A stretch of DNA of 47,470 nt, from assembly GCA_934098445.1 (NCBI GenBank), contig CAKOOW010000002.1, positions 1 through 47,470 of the forward strand, written 5' to 3'. Source of the stretch: an uncultured Bacilli bacterium. Its GTDB lineage: Bacteria; Bacillota_I; Bacilli_A; RF39; UBA660. A model generated the notes under the pieces. The model was given only the letters and a program-made list of their open reading frames with translations. It searched no databases and was not told the origin of the DNA. This document shows positions 1-8,195 of the stretch, piece by piece. How positions within the stretch are numbered: the first letter of the stretch is position 1; every line of letters starts with the position of its first letter. Position numbers and translations under genes: made by a program.

Positions 1-1
1 A

Positions 2-499
2 GCGGATAATGTATTCTGTAATGATCGAAGTATGGCTGGTAATAACTCTGGGACGGGATCTGGAGTTAGTAGAACTCTTTATAGATGGCATAGCTTACCA
101 TGGTGGATTGGTGGTTATAATTCTAGTATGAGATTAATATGTCCCCAAAAGAATGACGCCTTTACGGTAAGTGATACTACTAATGGTAATGGAGCTTTAA
201 CATATCCTGTTGGTCTTTTAAGTGCAGATGAGATTGTACTAGCTGGTGGATGGGGTGATGAAAATAGTGGTTATTACTTATACTCGGGGCAGTGGTGGTT
301 TGCTTCCTCGCCGATCCGCTTCCTTGATGTCGACAATCGCGGCGCTCTCGAGCGTGGTGTGTATTCGAATGGCAGTGCGGGCGACTACTATGGCGATGTG
401 GAATACAAAGCCGGGGTTCGGCCAGTTTTCAATCTGAAGGCTGAAGTGCTGACACAAGGCTCTGGGACAGTATCTGATCCTTATCGCATTTCTTCGTAG
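2..499 (+). CDS. 3' part of a DGR-target surface protein (C-type-lectin-like variable C-terminus)
   Basis: The gene is cut by the window's left edge; the frame is open from base 2 and ends at TAG 497-499. An ATG at 32 is internal: the upstream codons encode ADNVFCNDRS, matching IADNIFCNDRS in the gene at 40726. The product shares the CPQKNDAFTVSDT and GNGALTY motifs with the two proteins at 40726 and 42759. It ends in a variable segment (299-424) followed by a conserved RPVFNL-type strand and a DPYRISS tail. Base composition jumps from very AT-rich to GC-rich exactly in the variable part. By analogy with its relatives, the missing N-terminus should carry one membrane anchor and the C-terminus should face outward. 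The binding target is unknown. Confidence 0.8.
   Translation, partial: ADNVFCNDRSMAGNNSGTGSGVSRTLYRWHSLPWWIGGYNSSMRLICPQKNDAFTVSDTTNGNGALTYPVGLLSADEIVLAGGWGDENSGYYLYSGQWWFASSPIRFLDVDNRGALERGVYSNGSAGDYYGDVEYKAGVRPVFNLKAEVLTQGSGTVSDPYRISS
299..424 (+). repeat. DGR variable region VR1
   Basis: This segment is GC-rich and dominated by codons ending in C or G (atc, cgc, gtc, gac, ggc, ctc), whereas the flanks are AT-rich. It aligns in register with the template repeat at 42372-42479 through shared anchors: the ttc near the start, gct, gtg followed by a serine codon, gac/tac positions opposite AAC, and the terminal GGG-x-CG-x-CCA. It is 18 nt longer than that template and has several non-A mismatches, so that template is probably not its direct parent. 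Confidence 0.6.
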
Positions 500-506
500 A
501 AGAAAT
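488..506 (+). other. short perfect hairpin at the stop codon of the VR1 gene
   Basis: ATTTCTTC (488-495) and GAAGAAAT (499-506) form an 8-bp perfect stem around a 3-nt loop that contains part of the TAG stop. It lies about 60 bp after VR1. DGR targets often have a short hairpin just downstream of the variable region, so it may be functional, but it could be chance. Confidence 0.4.
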
Positions 507-528
507 CTCTCCAAAGACGATGTATCGT

Positions 529-570
529 ATGGTGTGTAAATTCTTAAATGAATTGCATACCATATTTTTT
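529..570 (+). terminator. Rho-independent terminator of the VR1 gene
   Basis: ATGGTGTGTAA (529-539) pairs with TTGCATACCAT (553-563), an 11-bp stem with two G-U pairs, followed by a run of T (565-570). It sits 30 bp after the stop codon. Confidence 0.7.
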
Positions 571-669
571 AATGGTATAAATTGTAAAATAGAAAGTCAT
601 AAATATTTCAAAGTTAAAAAGTCATAACTTTGGGGTGTTTATGGCTATTCTTGATGTTTAAAAAAAGTT

Positions 670-1050
670 TTAAAAGTTCCAGATGCCAAGTTGTCCTTTG
701 GCATATATTGGTTCTTTTAAGACTTCTAATACTTCTAACTGCCAAGCATAGCGTCCTATTTCATAATGACCAGAATTATATTCTTCTTTATTTTTCTTAA
801 CTTCGTTAATAAAATCCTCATCCATATAAATACAATCCTTTAATAAACATTTACAGATAATATGTTCAGGATTTTCCCTAGATTTAAGATAAGTATTTGC
901 AATACTTGCGTTACTAGCTTTACTTCTTGCTTTAGCAGCATGAATATATATTTCGCCCCGATAATTAGTCTTCCAACTTCTAGTTTCATATATTTTTACT
1001 TTATCTTTAATTAAAGTAGCAAAAGGTTCTCTGATAGTTATTACTTTCAT
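670..1050 (-). CDS. ASCH-domain protein
   Basis: The 126-residue product opens with MKVITIREPFATLI, continues with YETRSWKTNYRGEIYIHAAK, and ends with a GQLGIWNF-type strand. This is the compact ASCH fold, a PUA-like beta barrel thought to bind RNA or modified nucleotides; some small family members hydrolyse N4-acetylcytidine. The whole protein is the domain, so its length is normal. AGGAG lies 9 bp upstream of the ATG on the minus strand. It is divergent from the gene at 1126 and the two share a 75-bp promoter gap. The substrate cannot be told from sequence alone. Confidence 0.8.
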   Translation of the reverse strand: MKVITIREPFATLIKDKVKIYETRSWKTNYRGEIYIHAAKARSKASNASIANTYLKSRENPEHIICKCLLKDCIYMDEDFINEVKKNKEEYNSGHYEIGRYAWQLEVLEVLKEPIYAKGQLGIWNF

Positions 1051-1125
1051 AAATAATTCTCCTAATTAAATTATAACAAATAGAAAGTAAATATGGTAAT
1101 ATAATTGTAAGAAAGGACTTAAGAA

Positions 1126-1530
1126 ATGTTAAAGATAAATAATGAAGAATATAAGGTTTTATCATCAGAAGTTAGATGGGTAGATGCAACTTACAATAAA
1201 AGAAAAGGATATTCAATATTAGTTGATGTAAAATTAAATCATAATGGTATTAATGGTTATATTAACTTTTATGTGGATTTCTTTGATAATAGAGATGATA
1301 ATTATATTATTAACAAAAAATATAATGAATTGCCAAGTGAATTAAATTCTAAAATAGATTCTGTAGAAATATTTGATACTAAGACATTCATAGATCTTAT
1401 TGATAGTAATGTTGCTTTAGAATTTGGTAATATTAAAGATAATAAAATATATATGAAATTAGATATCAATGATGAATTAATAAAGATAGAATATGAGGAA
1501 ATGACTAGTATAAGTAAAAGAATTATATAA
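1126..1530 (+). CDS. hypothetical protein, 134 aa
   Basis: I do not recognise this family. The product is soluble, acidic and asparagine/aspartate-rich, with alternating hydrophobic residues that suggest beta strands (for example GYSILVDVKLN and INGYINFYVDFF). There is no signal peptide or membrane segment. AAAGGAC lies 7-8 bp before the ATG. Codon use is as AT-rich as the neighbouring genes. It is divergent from the ASCH gene and 84 bp upstream of a kinase-like gene. Nothing in the sequence gives a function. Confidence 0.6.
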   Translation: MLKINNEEYKVLSSEVRWVDATYNKRKGYSILVDVKLNHNGINGYINFYVDFFDNRDDNYIINKKYNELPSELNSKIDSVEIFDTKTFIDLIDSNVALEFGNIKDNKIYMKLDINDELIKIEYEEMTSISKRII

Positions 1531-1614
1531 TTATAGTTTCTTAATTACTATAAAAACAATAAATAAATAAGAAAAAATGTGTTAATATAAATAAGTCCAA
1601 AGGAAGGACTATGT

Positions 1615-2340
1615 ATGAAAGAATTAGATATAAATAAAGAATATAATAATGGTGGGAGTTTATATCTAGAAGATGGTTATTTATATAAGGTTTATAATGA
1701 AATAAGTTATTTTAGAGAAGAAAAGGAAAGAAATATTAAGCTCTTAATGAATAATAGTATTCCTAATACTCCTAAAATATATAAGATGTTATATAAGAAT
1801 AATGAATTCAATGGTTATGTAATGGAATATATAGAGGGGTCCATGACTTTTAGAGAGTCTTTAAATAAGAATATAGATTTTATGGATAAAGTAAGTGCTA
1901 TTAAAGATATTTATAAGTCCTTAAAGACTTTACATAGTTATGGAATATGTATTGGGGATATTCATTTATCTAACTTTTTATATAAAGATGGGCATGGATA
2001 TGTAATAGATTTAGATGAAATAAGATATCCAGAAGATAACTTTAAGTTTCGAGAAAGATATTTAGTTAAAGAAAGTATTAAAATTGTACCTAGTAAACAA
2101 GCTAGTTTTATTACAGATAATATTAAGGTTTGTATATGTTGTTTGTCATTTTTATATAATATAGATTTAGAAAATATTATATGTAAGTATTCTCTTAAGA
2201 GTGTTAAAATTATTCTTAAATTCTTAACTAGTAATGAAGAATATAAAGAAATATCTAGGGTACTTGATGTTAATAAACTTTGTTATTTTGATGATGTATT
2301 AGTTAATAGAGTTAATAAATCAAGAGTTTTAAAGAGGTGA
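1615..2340 (+). CDS. atypical protein-kinase-like protein
   Basis: The 241-residue product has kinase-fold landmarks in the right order. A hinge-like VMEYIEGSMTF segment is followed by GDIHLSN at residues 114-120, with the catalytic-loop Asp115 and Asn120, and then VIDLDE at residues 131-135 in place of the usual DFG metal-binding motif. The N-lobe is short, with GGSLYLEDGYLYKVYN where the glycine loop and lysine should be. It resembles two proteins at 20220 and 20947 in layout and length. It may be an active small kinase, an aminoglycoside-phosphotransferase-like enzyme or a pseudokinase. The gene stands alone, with GGAAGG before the ATG and a terminator after it. Confidence 0.65.
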   Translation: MKELDINKEYNNGGSLYLEDGYLYKVYNEISYFREEKERNIKLLMNNSIPNTPKIYKMLYKNNEFNGYVMEYIEGSMTFRESLNKNIDFMDKVSAIKDIYKSLKTLHSYGICIGDIHLSNFLYKDGHGYVIDLDEIRYPEDNFKFRERYLVKESIKIVPSKQASFITDNIKVCICCLSFLYNIDLENIICKYSLKSVKIILKFLTSNEEYKEISRVLDVNKLCYFDDVLVNRVNKSRVLKR

Positions 2341-2367
2341 TAACTATATTGTTATCGTCTTTTTTTA
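2339..2367 (+). terminator. terminator after the kinase-like gene
   Basis: GATAAC (2339-2344) and GTTATC (2351-2356) form a 6-bp stem that begins in the stop codon and is followed by GTC and a run of seven or more T. Confidence 0.65.
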
Positions 2368-2474
2368 TAAGGGTGGGAAGTAATACTAATTCTATACCAA
2401 TATTAATAAAAATAATATTTATTTAAGAATAATTATGATAAAATAGTTTTATTAAATTTTAAGGGGATGATTAA

Positions 2475-3599
2475 ATGATATATCTTGATTATGCGGCATC
2501 AACACCAGTAAATGATGAAGTCTTAGAGACTTATAATAAGTTAACTAAAGAATATTATGCTAATCCGAATAGTAATCATAAGTTAGGAAAGAAATCTAAA
2601 GAGTTAATAGATAGATATACCAAAGATATTGCTAAGAATCTAGGAGTTTTACCAGAAGAATTAATTTATACTAGTGGTGCTACTGAATCTAATAATTTGG
2701 CTATTAAAGGAGTATGTGAAAGATATAAAAGTTTTGGTAAACATATATTAATTAGTGCTTTAGAACATAATTCCATAGTGGCTAGTGCAGTTAAAATGCA
2801 GAGTATGGGTTTTGAAGTAGAAGTTATTCCGGTTCGAAATGATGGCTTAATAGATATTGAGTCTTTAAAGAAGATTATAAGAAAAGATACTATTTTAGTA
2901 AGTGTTTGTAGTGTAGATAGTGAGATTGGTTTAGTCCAACCGATAAGTAAGATAAAAGAAGTCTTAAAAGATTATCCCCGTTGTTTATTGCATACGGATG
3001 CTACTCAAGGATTTGGAAAAATTAACTTAGATTTAACTATTCCGGATTTAGTTACTTTAGCACCTCATAAGTTTTATGGCCTAACGGGAATGGGTTTACT
3101 TATTAAGAGAAAAGAAATAGGTTTAGTACCACAAATGGATGGGGGTAAGTCAACGACTATTTATCGAGCCGGAACACCGGAATTACCTAGTATTGGAGCT
3201 TTAGATAAGGCAATAGAAATAGCCCTAAGAAATATAGATAATAATTATAATTATGTAGAACAATTAAATATATTAATTAAAGATAAGTTAAAACAATATA
3301 GGAATGTAATTATTAATAATAGAGATAATAGTCTTCCTTTTACAATTAATTTTAGTATTAAGAATGTTAAGTCTTTAAAAGTAGTAGAAAGTTTAGAAGA
3401 TAAAGAGATATATGTATCGGCTAAGACTAGCTGTTGTCCAATTGAAAGTCCTTCTAAGTTAGTATATGCCTTAACTAAAGATAAATCTTTAGCTAGCACA
3501 TCAATAAGAATTAGTTTATCTCATTTAACAACAAAAGAAGAAGTAGAAGAATTTTTAAAGACGTTTGATAAAATTTATTATGAATATTATGAGGATTAA
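2475..3599 (+). CDS. cysteine desulfurase, NifS/IscS family
   Basis: This is a PLP-dependent enzyme that takes sulfur from L-cysteine as a protein persulfide. The 374 residues are a normal family length. It starts with IYLDYAASTPV, has the TSGATESNN phosphate-binding segment (66-74), His-Thr-Asp-Ala-Thr-Gln (173-178) and the PLP lysine K199 in APHKFYG. The likely active-site cysteine is in SAKTSCCP, C320 or C321, where the family usually has a single loop Cys. The next gene, a TtcA-like thiolase, begins 5 bp after the stop, so the sulfur probably goes to tRNA rather than to a general Fe-S scaffold; no IscU gene is nearby. AAGGGGATG lies just upstream of the start. Confidence 0.9.
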   Translation: MIYLDYAASTPVNDEVLETYNKLTKEYYANPNSNHKLGKKSKELIDRYTKDIAKNLGVLPEELIYTSGATESNNLAIKGVCERYKSFGKHILISALEHNSIVASAVKMQSMGFEVEVIPVRNDGLIDIESLKKIIRKDTILVSVCSVDSEIGLVQPISKIKEVLKDYPRCLLHTDATQGFGKINLDLTIPDLVTLAPHKFYGLTGMGLLIKRKEIGLVPQMDGGKSTTIYRAGTPELPSIGALDKAIEIALRNIDNNYNYVEQLNILIKDKLKQYRNVIINNRDNSLPFTINFSIKNVKSLKVVESLEDKEIYVSAKTSCCPIESPSKLVYALTKDKSLASTSIRISLSHLTTKEEVEEFLKTFDKIYYEYYED

Positions 3600-3604
3600 A
3601 AGAG

Positions 3605-4456
3605 ATGGAAAAGTATAAAGAAATAGAAAGAAGTATTATTAAGAAATATCGTAAAGAGATATGGAGTAGATTTACTAAAGCTGTTAAAGATTATGAACTA
3701 ATAAATGAAAATGATAAGATTATGGTGTGTATTAGTGGGGGTAAGGATTCTTTTTTACTGGCTAAGTGTATTCAGGAATTAGAAAGACATGGAAAAGTTA
3801 AGTTTGAAGCACATTATGTCGTAATGGATCCGGGGTATAATGATTATAATAGACAATATATAATTGATAATGCTAAGTTACTTAATATTCCTATTGAAAT
3901 ATTTAATACAGATATTTTTGATGTCGTAAGTACAGTTGATAGTAAGAGTCCTTGTTATTTATGTGCCAAAATGCGAAGAGGATACCTATATAATAGGGCT
4001 AAAGAATTAGGTTGTAATAAGATAGCCCTTGGTCATCATTTTGATGATGTTATTGAAACTACTTTACTTTCAATGTTTTATGGTTCCGAGGTTAAGACTA
4101 TGTTACCTAAATTACATAGTACCAATTTTGAAGGTTTAGAGTTAATTAGACCTTTATATATGGTTAAAGAAGCAGATATTATTTCATGGCGAGATAGTAA
4201 TGATTTAGTATTTATTAATTGTGCTTGTCGTTTTACTGAAGGGTGTTCGTTAATAAATGATGGAACCAGTAAGCGAAAAGAGATTAAAGAGTTAATAAAG
4301 AATTTAAGAAAAGTAAATAGTGATATTGATAATAGTATCTTTAGAAGTATGAATAATATTAATTTAGATTGTGTTTTAGGAACGAAGAAAAATGGAGAAT
4401 ACGAAAGTTTTTTAGATGGGTATGATGATAAAAAGAATATTCAAGAGAATGATTAG
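3605..4456 (+). CDS. TtcA/TilS-like ATP-pyrophosphatase, probable tRNA thiolation enzyme
   Basis: The product is an N-type ATP pyrophosphatase of the TtcA/TtuA group, which adenylates a tRNA base and replaces oxygen with sulfur. Motifs: PP-loop SGGKDS (44-49), the CYLC pair C117/C120, GHHFDD (143-148), and a later cysteine group C206/C208/C214 that could complete an Fe-S or zinc site. At 283 residues it is a usual TtcA length. It lies 5 bp after a cysteine desulfurase, which supports a sulfur relay. Which base it modifies (2-thiocytidine 32 or another position) cannot be decided from sequence. A strong hairpin follows the stop codon. Confidence 0.8.
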   Translation: MEKYKEIERSIIKKYRKEIWSRFTKAVKDYELINENDKIMVCISGGKDSFLLAKCIQELERHGKVKFEAHYVVMDPGYNDYNRQYIIDNAKLLNIPIEIFNTDIFDVVSTVDSKSPCYLCAKMRRGYLYNRAKELGCNKIALGHHFDDVIETTLLSMFYGSEVKTMLPKLHSTNFEGLELIRPLYMVKEADIISWRDSNDLVFINCACRFTEGCSLINDGTSKRKEIKELIKNLRKVNSDIDNSIFRSMNNINLDCVLGTKKNGEYESFLDGYDDKKNIQEND

Positions 4457-4471
4457 TATTAAAAGAAATTT

Positions 4472-4508
4472 AAAACATCAAGTTTGATTAAGCTAAACTT
4501 GATGTTTT
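4472..4508 (+). terminator. terminator of the desulfurase-thiolase operon
   Basis: A perfect 14-bp stem, AAAACATCAAGTTT (4472-4485) with AAACTTGATGTTTT (4495-4508), around a 9-nt loop. The T-tract is part of the stem, so it could work in either direction. Confidence 0.7.
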
Positions 4509-4674
4509 GCTATAAAGAAGCAATTATTTATTAAGTTTAGGCTTGGTACTTGTATTTTTAGAAGATTTAGTTAAAATAGGGAGTATTATTTGCTTTTATT
4601 AAGAAATGTTTTAAATAATTTCTTGTAATTGGCGAAAAATAAGGTAAAATAAAATTAGAAATAGGAGAAGTATT

Positions 4675-6456
4675 ATGTTTGAAAAGAAATTAACAGGTTA
4701 TGCAAGCATCGACAAACCACAAAATAAAGGAGCAAAATTTTTTGAGGCTCATCCTATAATACCAGATATTAATATATATACAGCCATTAAGGTTATTAGT
4801 AGTTTTTATCGTGATGAAAAGGCAGTTGATTGTTTAAAATTATCAGCAACTTATCAACAGTTATTAGATGATGCCGTTACAGTCTCGATGGCTTTAAAAG
4901 AGTTGGGAGTTAGAAAAGGGGATATTATTACCGTATCTATGCCTAATTTTTATCAGGCTGTAGCTGTTTTTATGGCCGCTAATAGAATTGGGGCGACAAC
5001 AACATTTTTAAATTCTTTTGCACCAGATGAAGAAATTGTATTATATTTAAATTTGTTTGAAAGTCCCGTTTATATAAATTTTAATCGTAGTGATGAAGAA
5101 AATCAGAAGATTGTAGATAAAACTCATGTTAGATATGTTATTACTCTAGATAAAAGTAAAGTTAATTCATTAAGTCTTAATGGTAATTATCATTTAACTA
5201 AGAGTAATACGATTGATTTTAATAGTTTAGGATGTTTGGCTAAGTTTCAAAAGAAGACTTTAGAAGATCCATTTAATGCTTTAGATGATGCATTAATTCT
5301 TTATACTAGTGGGACAACAGGAAAGCCTAAAGCAGTAGTTTTAACAAATAAGAATATTTTGGCTTCTGGTATTTATATGAAGAATTCAACTAATTTAGAA
5401 AATACTAAGGGTGAGAAAAGTTTAGTTTGTGTTCCGTTTACTTATCCTTATGGTTTTGCTACTTCAACCCTTATGTCGTTAATGTGTGGAAGAACAGCCA
5501 TTTTGGCTCCAGATTTATCCAAAGATAATATTAATTACTATTTGAGCAAAAAGCCAAATATTATTTTCGGAAGTCCAGCACTTTTAGAACTTATTAAAAA
5601 AAATATTACGCCTAATGCCGACTTATCGAGTCTTACAACATTCATTTCTGGTGGTGATACCTTAAGCCCTGCTAAAAATGAAGAAGGGGTAAAGTTTTTT
5701 CAAGAACATAATAGTAATGCCAAGATTTATAATGGTTCAGGCTCTGCAGAAACGGTTGGAGCGAATACAAATGCTATTGGTCAACCAATAAAATTAGATA
5801 CGGTAGGAAGAATTTTAACTGGAAGCGACTGCATAATAATTGATGCCGATAAATTTAATAATGATGGTATTATTGAAGAGAAAAAAATAGGCGAAGAAGG
5901 TTTATTATGTATTGGTGGCGAACATGTATTTAAAGAATACTATAAAATGCCGGAAAAAACATTAGATGCTAAGGTTTTGTATAAAGGAAAAGAGTATGTT
6001 CGTGTCGGTAGTACTGGTTTTATTGACAATGATGGATATTATCATTTAAAAGGTAGAGATTCTAGATATTATATTATTTCGACTTTAAATAAGGTTTATT
6101 GTGATAGAATTCAGTTATTAATGTCATCTATAGATGTTATTGATTCAGTTGCTGTTGTTAAAAAGAAAGATAATGATAAATTGTATACGGCTAAAGCATA
6201 TGTAGTGTTAAAAAATGGCGTTCAACCTAGTGAAGAAATTAAAAATCATATTCTAGAGGAATGTAAAAAGCCATTAACTATTTATGGCACTGATGAAGTA
6301 TCACAATTAAATGATTACGAGATTCCGGAAAGTATAGACTTTGTACCGTTTATTCCAAAGACAAAGGCTGATAAGGTGGATTATACAACTTTAGAAGAGT
6401 TTGCTTGGCAAGAAGCAGTTAGTCAACATAAAAGACTGGCTTTAAAATTAGATTAG
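4675..6456 (+). CDS. ANL-superfamily acyl/aryl-CoA synthetase-like ligase
   Basis: This is an AMP-forming ligase: it activates a carboxylate with ATP to an acyl adenylate and, in most relatives, passes it to CoA or a carrier. Motifs: YTSGTTGKPK P-loop (210-219), a SGGDTLSP segment, YNGSGSAETVG, the RVGSTGFIDNDGYYHLKGR hinge region (usual TGD is STG here), and a C-terminal KTKADKVD that supplies the adenylation lysine. At 593 residues it is full length, with no signal peptide or membrane helix. AGGAG lies 8 bp before the ATG. The substrate is not predictable. The ABC-F gene begins about 40 bp downstream, so the two may be co-transcribed. Confidence 0.8.
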   Translation: MFEKKLTGYASIDKPQNKGAKFFEAHPIIPDINIYTAIKVISSFYRDEKAVDCLKLSATYQQLLDDAVTVSMALKELGVRKGDIITVSMPNFYQAVAVFMAANRIGATTTFLNSFAPDEEIVLYLNLFESPVYINFNRSDEENQKIVDKTHVRYVITLDKSKVNSLSLNGNYHLTKSNTIDFNSLGCLAKFQKKTLEDPFNALDDALILYTSGTTGKPKAVVLTNKNILASGIYMKNSTNLENTKGEKSLVCVPFTYPYGFATSTLMSLMCGRTAILAPDLSKDNINYYLSKKPNIIFGSPALLELIKKNITPNADLSSLTTFISGGDTLSPAKNEEGVKFFQEHNSNAKIYNGSGSAETVGANTNAIGQPIKLDTVGRILTGSDCIIIDADKFNNDGIIEEKKIGEEGLLCIGGEHVFKEYYKMPEKTLDAKVLYKGKEYVRVGSTGFIDNDGYYHLKGRDSRYYIISTLNKVYCDRIQLLMSSIDVIDSVAVVKKKDNDKLYTAKAYVVLKNGVQPSEEIKNHILEECKKPLTIYGTDEVSQLNDYEIPESIDFVPFIPKTKADKVDYTTLEEFAWQEAVSQHKRLALKLD

Positions 6457-6497
6457 AAACTTATTAGTAAATTTTAAAAATTATATGGGGTTAAATT

Positions 6498-8114
6498 TTG
6501 ATGATAGTAAAAAATATTCGAAAGCAAATTGATGGCAATACTATATTTGGTAATATTTCTTTTAGTTTAAATACTCAAGATAAAGCGGGCTTAGTTGGCG
6601 TTAATGGTTCTGGTAAATCAATTTTATTAAAAGTTCTTGGCGGTATTATTACTAATGATAATGGCACAATCGATTTAGATGGTGATAGTATTGGCTATTT
6701 ATACCAAGAAATACCAATAATATATAACGATTACACGATTGAAAAATACATAAAAGAAATAGTAGGCTTTACTAAATTAGAAAAAAGATTGCATTTTCTA
6801 GAAAATAATCTTAGTGAAGATAACATGGACGAATATGGTGATGTTCTTAATGCTTTTTTAAATATAAATGGATATTCTTTTGATGAAGAATTGAACAAAA
6901 TAATGAGCGAATTGTCGCTAAATAAAGATTTGAATTCTCAGATTGGCCATCTATCTGGTGGAGAAAGAATAAAAGTTTTGCTAGCTACTTTGTTAATGAT
7001 GAATAGGGATATTCTTTTACTTGATGAACCAACTAATAATTTAGATATTACGGCTATAGAATGGTTAGAAAAATATTTGAAGACATCTTCAAAGAAAATG
7101 ATAATAGTATCGCACGATGAAATGTTTTTAAATAATATTGTTAATAAAATTTTTGAATTAGATAGTGGCGAGTTAAGACAATATAATACTAGTTATAAAG
7201 ATTATTTGATAACAAAGAAACAAGAATATGAGAAACGAAAATTAGAATATGAACAAGCAAAAGACCAAAGAGATAAGTTAAAAGTAAAATTAGAGCAAGC
7301 TAAAAGTTGGAGTAGCAAGGGATTGGGCTCAAAGGCTCATAATGACAACGATAAAATTGCTAACAATTTTGCCAAAGAAAAGACTAATACTGGCAATGTT
7401 GCTAGATTAACTAAAGAATTAGAAAAAGTCGATATTCCATATTTTGAAGAACATAAACCTATTAATTTAATATTTAATTTTAGTGATGTTTCTGGTAATA
7501 AAGATATTGGATTAGAAAATTTAGTGTGCGGTTATGAGACTTTTCAGACGCCCAAAATAGATTTAGTAATACCATTTGGAGCTAAATTTATGATATCTGG
7601 TGGCAATGGAAGTGGGAAAACAACTCTTATTAAAACGATTTTAGGAAAGTTATCAGCTGTTAGCGGAAAAGTTAATATTGGTAATGGTGTAAGAATTGGG
7701 TATATATCCCAAAATACTTTGGAGACTAAAACTGATGAATCTATATATGCATACATAACTAGTGATATTGTAGAAAAAGATAGTACACAAATTTTTACCT
7801 TATTTGATAAATTTAATTTTGATTATGATGATAGAAATAAGCCCTATAATATTTTATCCCCTGGAGAAAGAACAAGAATTAATATTATCAAGTTAATTTT
7901 AAATAATATTAATGTTTTGATTTTAGATGAAGTAACAAATCACTTAGATAAAGATGGTTTAGATATTATATATGAATTGATATCGTCTTATCCTGGTACT
8001 ATAATTAGCATATCCCATAATAGAAAATACAATGAAATATTAAATGCCGATATTGAGCTAAATATGGAAGATGGACAAGTTAATTATCGAAAATTAATAA
8101 AATCAAAAAAATAA
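6498..8114 (+). CDS. ABC-F family ATPase (ribosome-associated or ribosome-protection type)
   Basis: Two ABC domains occur in one chain without membrane segments, the ABC-F layout. First domain: Walker A GVNGSGKS (34-41), signature LSGGE (152-156), Walker B LLLDEPTNNLD (173-183). A charged coiled-coil linker spans about 235-315. Second domain: Walker A SGGNGSGKT (367-375), a divergent signature LSPGER, and LILDEVTNHLD. The second Walker B has Val instead of Pro after the Glu. At 538 residues it fits both housekeeping ABC-F proteins and the antibiotic-resistance Lsa/Vga/Msr branch. The divergent domain 2 leans towards the resistance branch, but this is weak. Two adjacent ATG codons (6498, 6501) are possible starts. 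Confidence 0.85.
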   Translation: MMIVKNIRKQIDGNTIFGNISFSLNTQDKAGLVGVNGSGKSILLKVLGGIITNDNGTIDLDGDSIGYLYQEIPIIYNDYTIEKYIKEIVGFTKLEKRLHFLENNLSEDNMDEYGDVLNAFLNINGYSFDEELNKIMSELSLNKDLNSQIGHLSGGERIKVLLATLLMMNRDILLLDEPTNNLDITAIEWLEKYLKTSSKKMIIVSHDEMFLNNIVNKIFELDSGELRQYNTSYKDYLITKKQEYEKRKLEYEQAKDQRDKLKVKLEQAKSWSSKGLGSKAHNDNDKIANNFAKEKTNTGNVARLTKELEKVDIPYFEEHKPINLIFNFSDVSGNKDIGLENLVCGYETFQTPKIDLVIPFGAKFMISGGNGSGKTTLIKTILGKLSAVSGKVNIGNGVRIGYISQNTLETKTDESIYAYITSDIVEKDSTQIFTLFDKFNFDYDDRNKPYNILSPGERTRINIIKLILNNINVLILDEVTNHLDKDGLDIIYELISSYPGTIISISHNRKYNEILNADIELNMEDGQVNYRKLIKSKK

Positions 8115-8195
8115 ATTATCAAGTTTATTGGTAATTTTTTTAAACTTATCTATTTTTTATGATAAAATTAGGTTATAAAATAGTAGGTGATAAGA

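Noticed and set aside
301..430. GC-rich patch as horizontal transfer or assembly chimera
   Set aside because: The change is confined to the variable codons, keeps the frame and matches the template pattern seen at 42372.
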